Of a DNA stretch of 64,000 nt, positions 59,301-64,000 are shown piece after piece; position 1 is the first letter of the stretch, and each line of letters starts with the position of its first letter. Position numbers and translations under genes: made by a program. Source of the DNA: an uncultured Lachnospiraceae bacterium (GTDB lineage Bacteria > Bacillota > Clostridia > Lachnospirales > Lachnospiraceae). Under the pieces are notes generated by a model. That model was not told the origin of the DNA. It did not search any database and was given only the letters and a program-made list of their open reading frames with translations. The stretch is from NCBI GenBank assembly GCA_910585715.1, contig CAJUEX010000002.1, forward strand, positions 60,368 to 124,367, read 5' to 3'.

Positions 59301-61075
59301 GGCAGGTAGACTGGATAAAGAAATATGACATTGATTATTACCGTGTAGATACAGTAAAGCATGTAGAGTCTACTACCTGGGCGGCATTTAAGAACGAGCT
59401 GACAAAGGTAAATCCGGAATTTAAGATGATTGGTGAATACTCCGGTGCAGGCTATGCAAGTACAGGAGGAGAATTAGGAACAGGCTCCATGGATGCGCTT
59501 CTGGATTTTGACTTTAATGACTTTGCTCAGAACTTTGTAACAGGAAGCATTGAAAATGTGGAAGCATCCTTAGTGGACAGAAGCAGTAAGATTAACAATA
59601 CGGCAACTATGGGCTCCTTTATCGGAAGCCATGACGAAGATGGTTTTATCTATCGCTTATGCTCAAATGATGATGAGACCGGTTCCGGATTAAGTGAAGA
59701 AGCAGCACGCAAGCTGTACAAGGTGGCTGTTTCCTTACAGCTGACTGCAAAAGGCATGCCGGTTATTTATTATAATGAAGAAATCGGACTTACAGGCGCC
59801 AACAATTATCCGTTCCAGGAAAACCGTCAGGATTTCGACTGGGCGGAAGCGGCAAAGCAGGAATTTGAAGCGGAAAGCGTGTTGAATCACTATAAGACAG
59901 TACTGTCCATCCGTAACAAATACAAAACATTATTTGCAAAAGGAAGCCGCACTACTATTGATGCCTCTGATGCAAACGGGTATGATATTACAAGCAGAAG
60001 CTATGGCGGAGAAACACTTTATATTGGATTGAACATCAAAGACCAGCTGCAGGAAGTAACCTTTGCTGTAGATGGCAAGGAAGGAACCGTTTACAGAGAT
60101 TTGTATAATAATGTAAGTTATACAGCAAATGCACAGGGTAAAGTAACTGTAAGCATTCCTAAAGCACAGGACGGAGGAACCGTTATCTTAGCTAAGCAGG
60201 TTACGGCAGAGGATATTAAGGCAGACAATACTGCAATTACAATCAATAAGGGTGATACTAAGAAATTAGAGGTAACAGTGACACCGGCAAATACCACCTC
60301 AAAGGTAGTGTGGTCTTCATCTGATGAGAAAATTGCAGTGGTATCTAAAACTGGTACGATAAAAGGAATGGAAGCAGGCAATGCTAAAATTACAGCAGCT
60401 TTGGACGATAACAGCGGTAAAAAGGTAGAATTTGCTATTACGGTAAAGGCTTCCGGAAGCACTACAGAGCCTGAAAAGCCGGGTCCTGCAGAACCGGAAA
60501 AACCAGGTCCCACAGAGCCCCAGCCGGAAAAACCAGTTGAGGTAAAGGTAACGAAGATTTCCGTAAGCGGTATTTCCAAAAAAATTGCAGCAGGCAAGAA
60601 GATACAGCTAACCGCAAAGGTTACACCTGCAAATGCTGCAAATAAGAAAGTTACATGGAAGACCAGCAATAAGAAATATGCTACAGTAACTTCAAAGGGC
60701 AAGGTTACACTGAAAAAAGCAGGAATTGGAAAGACAGTAACGATTACTGCAACTGCAGCTGATGGAAGCAATATAAAGGCTACCTATAAGATTAAGATTA
60801 TGAAGCATGCGGTTAAGAGCATAAAAGTGAAGGCTCCTGCAAAGACAGTTAAGGCAGGAAAATCCCTGAAACTGAAAGCAACGGTGAAGACTACCGGAAA
60901 GAGTGTAAACAAGACTTTGAAGTGGACCAGCTCCAACACCAAATATGCAACAGTAAGCAGCAAAGGTGTGGTAAAGACGAAAAAAGCAGGAAAAGGCAAA
61001 ACAGTTACCATTACTGCAACGTCTACAGATGGTACAAATAAAAAGGCTAAAGTGAAGATTAAAATTAAAAAATAA
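56375..61075 (+). CDS. Secreted GH13 alpha-amylase with multiple accessory domains
   Basis: 1566 residues. Signal peptide about 1-34 (LPAHA). A Glu/Gln/Asp/Pro-rich linker (about 40-140), an E-set/CBM48-like domain (KKVLLRGDVIDDWDVGIEM...YTYKYVVDE), further beta and pullulanase-like modules, then the GH13 barrel from about residue 775. Catalytic regions: DVVINH, DYYRVDTVKHVE (nucleophile Asp about 992), MIGEYSG (acid/base Glu about 1021) and IGSHDED (Asp about 1087), all intact. C-terminal PEKPGP linker and Big_2 Ig-like domains, Lys-rich, no LPXTG. Start ATG 56375 follows AAAGGAT; the open frame begins earlier at 56303. Confidence 0.93.
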   Translation: MKRKNILAKGMSWLLVTAMLVTGSAAGFVLPAHAANDGIESTTDTDDNQEPVAEDVQNTEEAGQDGEKDVQLPAEDNQQTDSDEMKTDPEEGSEEQPDQQPEEQPDQQPETSQDNEDNSSQEPANEVIENDEVIEGSEDAEEPVGALVVVKSPVVDAENHSITFNLNGATGVAANAKKVLLRGDVIDDWDVGIEMVKKDDVFTVTVENVNPGVYTYKYVVDEAWMTDPHNKNTVSTADGANSVVYMPGLSSPIGSISVMKGNAKTLPSTLKYYDNAGNFTEVPVTYSLEAGQTDIELNGDSVTVNREAGATAEVIASYEKDGKTETAKVKLSVVEEIYTYNIYYYDFEESRMTTSAAQLWLWEYKVTGGVPYDFAELVDINGNNWLKASVELSYKDLAIIARSYGGWTWQNSSKGMVYQNESGESEVDLYIVSSSKTIYTDVPDLELLKPRERYVLVEYNRAAGDYKNWEIYTWNSGYDTKIPLSSLGGKRVAKIKIKDSVADMSLGFIMRRTDIGTEWAEKDGGDNYLNMPADQTILKAQFLQGQGIVSTTPDNIGYIMDGENDVIHFYYRDDVKYLNYEMDSLDGKVSIFIDGVEHAMTYNSDEERFCYDHSIADVASGSSATYQYYYMVDGKRVLDKFNEMTGNDAGGQYNFCTYSNYKDKVSLSAALTADSMDYNQNNVLKVVPNVENNVNTLSGNSVSGNSYFEVKSVQCDLSRLGGSDEFSIDPELMEGTISVSDSTAPGTYTIPIVLYDIYGNKYTTSKNVEVVKRTKAEGEFDWDEAIVYFAVTDRFYDGDASNNDAYGVGDYNTSTSKEKDGGGSCYHGGDFAGLTQKLDYLKDLGVNTIWITPIVENITQDLSSTEGLSAYGYHGYWTSDFTKLNKHLGTEEQFKTLLDEAHARGMKLMVDVVINHAGYDTEEYFNSILKNEDGEYISMLRDDSNTIDGDTVRDGLSGLPDFVTEDPAVRNQLVQWQVDWIKKYDIDYYRVDTVKHVESTTWAAFKNELTKVNPEFKMIGEYSGAGYASTGGELGTGSMDALLDFDFNDFAQNFVTGSIENVEASLVDRSSKINNTATMGSFIGSHDEDGFIYRLCSNDDETGSGLSEEAARKLYKVAVSLQLTAKGMPVIYYNEEIGLTGANNYPFQENRQDFDWAEAAKQEFEAESVLNHYKTVLSIRNKYKTLFAKGSRTTIDASDANGYDITSRSYGGETLYIGLNIKDQLQEVTFAVDGKEGTVYRDLYNNVSYTANAQGKVTVSIPKAQDGGTVILAKQVTAEDIKADNTAITINKGDTKKLEVTVTPANTTSKVVWSSSDEKIAVVSKTGTIKGMEAGNAKITAALDDNSGKKVEFAITVKASGSTTEPEKPGPAEPEKPGPTEPQPEKPVEVKVTKISVSGISKKIAAGKKIQLTAKVTPANAANKKVTWKTSNKKYATVTSKGKVTLKKAGIGKTVTITATAADGSNIKATYKIKIMKHAVKSIKVKAPAKTVKAGKSLKLKATVKTTGKSVNKTLKWTSSNTKYATVSSKGVVKTKKAGKGKTVTITATSTDGTNKKAKVKIKIKK

Positions 61076-61108
61076 CAGCCTGAAGAATAGCAACAGGAAA
61101 TGAAAAGT

Positions 61109-61147
61109 GGCGGTATGGCATATCGATATGCTGTGCCGTCATTTTTG
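61109..61147 (+). terminator. Terminator of the amylase gene
   Basis: An imperfect hairpin GGCGG.A.GGCATAT-CG-ATATGC.G.GCCGTC followed by ATTTTTG. The remaining bases to 61392 are AT-rich with no gene. Confidence 0.75.
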
Positions 61148-61392
61148 TTATTTTAAGATTAGGGAAGGTATATAAAAATATTTCATGTTTCACAGGTTTT
61201 TAACAGTATTATCACATTTCTTTCACCGATTATTTTTATAGTATATACAAAATAAAGATAGCAAATAAAATATTGTAAAAACAGATTTTTTTATGATAGA
61301 CTGTATAAAGATATTTAATGATTTCTTTATACTTTTCCTAAAGTTTCTTAATAACAATATGGGATAATAAAAACCAAAAAAGGAGATATATT

Positions 61393-61956
61393 ATGAAAAA
61401 AACAACAGCAATTGTTTTAGTGATTGCCATTATGGCATTAACCGGATGCGGGAGCAATCAGGGAAAGGATGATTTAGCACAAAGCAATCAGGAGGGGGAA
61501 GCAGCGGCAGAAAGTTATCAGGAGCTTACAGTAGGTGATTCTGCCCCTGATTTTACGGCTGAAACCGTTAGCGGAAACAGCTTTACTCTTTCTGAGCATA
61601 GCGGAAAAGTAGTGCTGCTGAACTTCTGGGCAACCTGGTGCGGGCCGTGTGTGGGGGAAATGCCGGCATTTGAAAAGCTTTATGGGGAATATGGAGAAGA
61701 GGTTGCCATACTTGCAGTAAACAGCATGGAGGATACAATATCAGTTGCGCAGTTTGTTGCAGATAACGGATATACCTTCCCTATTGCTTTTGATGCAAAT
61801 GGAGCTGTCAGTATGAAATATCCAACGGATGGAATTCCTTATACATTAGTGATTGGCAAGGATGGAACCGTTAAGAATATTTATCTGGGCGCCAAAGATG
61901 CAGAATCACAATACCTGGAGTATAAAAGCGCTATTGATAAAGCATTGGAGGAGTAG
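61393..61956 (+). CDS. TlpA/ResA-like thioredoxin-fold lipoprotein
   Basis: 187 residues. Lipobox MALTGCGS puts the anchored cysteine at about residue 21. After a 35-residue spacer comes an AhpC/TSA-thioredoxin domain (VGDSAPDFTAETVSGNSFTLSEHSGKVVLLNFWATWCGPCVGEMPAF) with active site WCGPC. It probably reduces disulfides or peroxides outside the membrane. AAAGGAG precedes ATG. First of a redox operon with the two genes that follow. Confidence 0.92.
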   Translation: MKKTTAIVLVIAIMALTGCGSNQGKDDLAQSNQEGEAAAESYQELTVGDSAPDFTAETVSGNSFTLSEHSGKVVLLNFWATWCGPCVGEMPAFEKLYGEYGEEVAILAVNSMEDTISVAQFVADNGYTFPIAFDANGAVSMKYPTDGIPYTLVIGKDGTVKNIYLGAKDAESQYLEYKSAIDKALEE

Positions 61957-61979
61957 CAGTCAGAGGCAGGAGGCGTGTT

Positions 61980-62117
61980 ATGAAGCATCAATATATGAGA
62001 TGGGGCCTGCTTATTGCAGGAATCGTACTTATTCTTATGGGAATAAGCCGGAATGGCTTTCAGGATATAAGAAATAAGGCAATCCGAATCTGTTATGAGT
62101 GCATAGGAATAGGATGA
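61980..62117 (+). CDS. CD1871A-type CXXC micropeptide
   Basis: 45 residues: MKHQYMRWGLLIAGIVLILMG, a single membrane helix, then RNKAIRICYECIGIG. The C-terminal KAI.IC.ECIGIG with a CXXC pair is the signature of the CD1871A family. AGGAGG (61968-61973) is ideally placed. The stop overlaps the next start (ATGA). Placed between a thioredoxin-like lipoprotein and an iron-sulfur membrane protein, it may pass electrons or be a subunit; this is inferred. Confidence 0.85.
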   Translation: MKHQYMRWGLLIAGIVLILMGISRNGFQDIRNKAIRICYECIGIG

Positions 62118-62953
62118 TAAAAAGAAGAAAACTGATTCAGGTAATCTGTGCCCTGCTATATAATTGCAATTTTACCGGATTTGCCAACGGAAAAATTTAT
62201 CAGGGAGATATAAAGGGAGTTTGTGTTCCGGGGCTTAACTGCTATTCCTGTCCGGGAGCAGTGGGCGCCTGTCCTCTTGGCAGTCTGCAGACCGCATTGC
62301 TTTCCTCCAAATATAAATTTCCTTATTATATATTGGGAATGCTGCTATTGTTTGGCGTAGTGCTTGGAAGAGTAATTTGCGGTTTTTTATGTCCCTTTGG
62401 ACTGGTGCAGGAACTGCTTTATAAAATTCCATCCAAAAAGGTAAAGAAAAATAAATGGACAAGAAGGCTTTCCTGTTTAAAATATGTGATTTTGATAATA
62501 TTTGTTGTGGCAATTCCTTTAATACTGACTGTACCGGGATTCTGCAAATATATTTGTCCTGCAGGCACGTTGGAGGGCGGTTTGTTTCTTGTATCAATGG
62601 ATGAAAGGCTGCGGGCGCTGGCAGGCGGGCTGTTTATATGGAAAATGGCAGTTCTGGCGGTGGTGGTGGTTTCGGCAGTGTTTATTTTTCGGAGCTTTTG
62701 CAGGTTTCTTTGTCCTTTGGGGGCATTTTATTCGCTGTTTCATAAGGTATCCATGGTGGGAATCAAAGTGGATGAGAAAAAGTGCAGTGGCTGCAATGCC
62801 TGTGTTTTAACCTGTAAACTGGATGTGAAAGAGCCGGGAGATGGAGAATGCATCCAGTGCGGCGAGTGTATCGGGGCATGCAGCAGATGCGCATTGAGTT
62901 TTGGAGTGAAAAATGAAAATCATAAATCTGATAGAAAATACAAAAGGCAGTAA
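62114..62953 (+). CDS. NapH/CcoG-like 4Fe-4S membrane protein
   Basis: 279 residues with about five helices. Cys motifs typical of NapH/RdxA: CYSCPGAVGACPLG, CGFLCPFGLVQELLYKIPSKK, CKYICPAGTLEG, CRFLCPLGAFYSLFHK, then two ferredoxin clusters CSGCNACVLTCKLDV and CIQCGECIGACSRCAL. It probably moves electrons across the membrane to the TlpA-like partner. ATG 62114 overlaps the CXXC gene stop by four bases. Confidence 0.9.
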   Translation: MIKRRKLIQVICALLYNCNFTGFANGKIYQGDIKGVCVPGLNCYSCPGAVGACPLGSLQTALLSSKYKFPYYILGMLLLFGVVLGRVICGFLCPFGLVQELLYKIPSKKVKKNKWTRRLSCLKYVILIIFVVAIPLILTVPGFCKYICPAGTLEGGLFLVSMDERLRALAGGLFIWKMAVLAVVVVSAVFIFRSFCRFLCPLGAFYSLFHKVSMVGIKVDEKKCSGCNACVLTCKLDVKEPGDGECIQCGECIGACSRCALSFGVKNENHKSDRKYKRQ

Positions 62954-63737
62954 AGAATGCTTCTTTGAACATGGATTAAGCTTTTATATAGAAACACATA
63001 ACCATAAGCTGCTTATGGATACCGGAGCCACCAATGGATTTCTTGCAAATGCAGAAGCTCTTGGGGTGGATTTGAAAAAAGTTGATACGGTAATCTTAAG
63101 CCACGGCCATTACGACCATGCCGGAGGAATACTTGAATTTGTAAAACAAAATCCAAATGCCGGGATTTTTATGAAACGTCATGCAGACGGAGAATATTAT
63201 CATAAAAATGATACTATGGAAAAATATATAGGCATTGACCCCCAAATTAAAAACCTTTCGCAGATAGAATGGGTAGACGGAAACAGGAAGCTGGATGAAG
63301 AGCTGTTTCTTTTTAGCGGCATAACCGGAAGAAAATTATGGCCTTCCGGCAATCTGGAGCTGAAGATAAAGAAAAAGGATGGTTTTTATCAGGATGAATT
63401 CAGTCACGAACAGTATCTTGTAATTGAAGAGGATAAGAAAAGAGTTTTGTTATCCGGCTGTGCCCATAATGGCATTTTAAATATTCTTGAGGAATATAGA
63501 AACATTTACAATTCCTTTCCGGAGGCAGTAATCAGCGGTTTTCATATGCAAAAGAAGTCCGGATATGCACAGGAAGACTTGGAAATGGTTAGAAAAATCG
63601 CTATGGAATTAAAGAAAATGCCCACAAAGTTTTACACGGGACATTGTACCGGAGAAATCCCTTATCAAATATTAAAAGAGTGTTTGGGCAGTCAGATTGA
63701 GTATGTGCATAGCGGGGATGAAATACAGCTTTTGTAA
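62913..63737 (+). CDS. MBL-fold metallo-hydrolase
   Basis: 274 residues. Metal site HxHxDH in LSHGHYDHAGG (about residues 64-74), further ligands near GCAHNGILNI and SGFHMQKK. Similar to the RibF-aminobenzene phosphate synthase-like/dihydropteroate-type MBL group found in archaea and clostridia; the substrate cannot be told from sequence. Overlaps the preceding gene by 41 bases, so translationally linked. Confidence 0.87.
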   Translation: MKIINLIENTKGSKECFFEHGLSFYIETHNHKLLMDTGATNGFLANAEALGVDLKKVDTVILSHGHYDHAGGILEFVKQNPNAGIFMKRHADGEYYHKNDTMEKYIGIDPQIKNLSQIEWVDGNRKLDEELFLFSGITGRKLWPSGNLELKIKKKDGFYQDEFSHEQYLVIEEDKKRVLLSGCAHNGILNILEEYRNIYNSFPEAVISGFHMQKKSGYAQEDLEMVRKIAMELKKMPTKFYTGHCTGEIPYQILKECLGSQIEYVHSGDEIQLL

Positions 63738-63816
63738 AAAGCATACAGAGGGCAGAAATACAAAAACAGATACTGGTCATAGCCCGGAATAAACGCCCGG
63801 ACAGAGCTAATGGCAA

Positions 63817-63860
63817 ATGCCGCAGTTACTACAATATATAGTAGCTGTGGTATTTTTTTT
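63817..63860 (+). terminator. Terminator of the redox/MBL operon
   Basis: ATGCCGCAGTTACTA pairs with TAGTAGCTGTGGTAT over 15 positions (three G-U pairs) and is followed by eight T. Beyond it, to 64000, no gene is seen; a hairpin AAATGCG/CGCATTT with inner AGAGTT/AACTCT lies at about 63963-63998. Confidence 0.9.
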
Positions 63861-64000
63861 GTGTATAAATAAAAGGTATTTTACAAATGAACTAATATGA
63901 TTTTGAAAAGGAGACAAAAAACGTCATAATTGGTAAAAAAAGCGACGCAAAGTTTTAGAATTAAATGCGAAAAGAGTTGAATAAACTCTATCGCATTTAT

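Noticed and set aside
60118..60771. A 217-codon open frame on the minus strand inside the amylase gene
   Set aside because: It mirrors the Lys/Thr/Val-rich Big_2 domains; the composition of that region leaves the opposite strand open. No ribosome site or family features.

Overview
This window spans the replication origin of a low-GC, anaerobic, Gram-positive Clostridium-group bacterium, most likely a Lachnospiraceae gut commensal. The basis is the gene order dnaA / oriC / rpmH-rnpA-yidD-yidC-jag-mnmE-mnmG-rsmG / parS-parA-parB, strong AGGAGG ribosome binding sites, families typical of that group (DUF4446, DUF3881-like, DUF6033-like, the CD1871A-type CXXC peptide) and large secreted starch-active proteins. 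No species is claimed.

Layout. 1-1280 holds the 5' part of dnaA (minus strand, cut by the window edge). 1281-1700 is an AT-rich oriC with DnaA boxes. 1701-9399 is the conserved rpmH to rsmG block. 9404-12324 holds an alpha/beta hydrolase and a DegS/DegU-like two-component pair. 12687-14900 is the partition locus: two perfect parS sites, parA and parB, followed by DUF4446, HD-GYP, serS, a DUF3881-like gene, tRNA-Arg(CCT), a DEDDh exonuclease, a D,D-carboxypeptidase and trmB. 22711-31765 is a ten-gene Mrp/Mbh-type cation/proton antiporter operon with four MrpA/MrpD-like subunits. After tRNA-Pro(CGG) comes a five-gene cassette (32324-36549): a small secreted protein, then ABC transporter parts with unusual extracellular domains.

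36.7-48.8 kb is mostly on the minus strand, against the leading-strand direction of the rest. It looks like a turnover region: a PBECR4-like protein, a flavodoxin beside a truncated MerR regulator, a PrfH-RtcB rescue/repair pair, an orphan Phd antitoxin between direct repeats, a shortened oxidoreductase, an iron-sulfur flavoprotein, AraC and TetR regulators, a CPBP protease, an ECF sigma/anti-sigma pair, and decayed PadR and XRE genes. 49-54 kb returns to the plus strand with a SpoVB/MurJ-like flippase, an AlbA_2/HATPase regulator carrying an in-frame 27-bp tandem repeat, and an ABC pair. 54.3-61.1 kb encodes a starch-binding surface protein and a 1566-residue GH13 alpha-amylase. 61.4-63.7 kb encodes a TlpA lipoprotein, a CXXC micropeptide, a NapH-like 4Fe-4S membrane protein and an MBL-fold hydrolase.

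The most unusual signal is a family of very large intergenic hairpins at about 4.85, 13.0, 22.6 and 49.1 kb. Their 84-111-nt loops share one homologous core, present in both orientations, while their 30-70-bp arms have largely unrelated sequences yet are perfectly or almost perfectly self-complementary. Smaller hairpins at 31.8, 37.6 and 45.7 kb resemble the arms, and a separate 64-bp-arm hairpin at 4.5-4.8 kb has another structured loop. None of this is explained by the protein-coding annotation.
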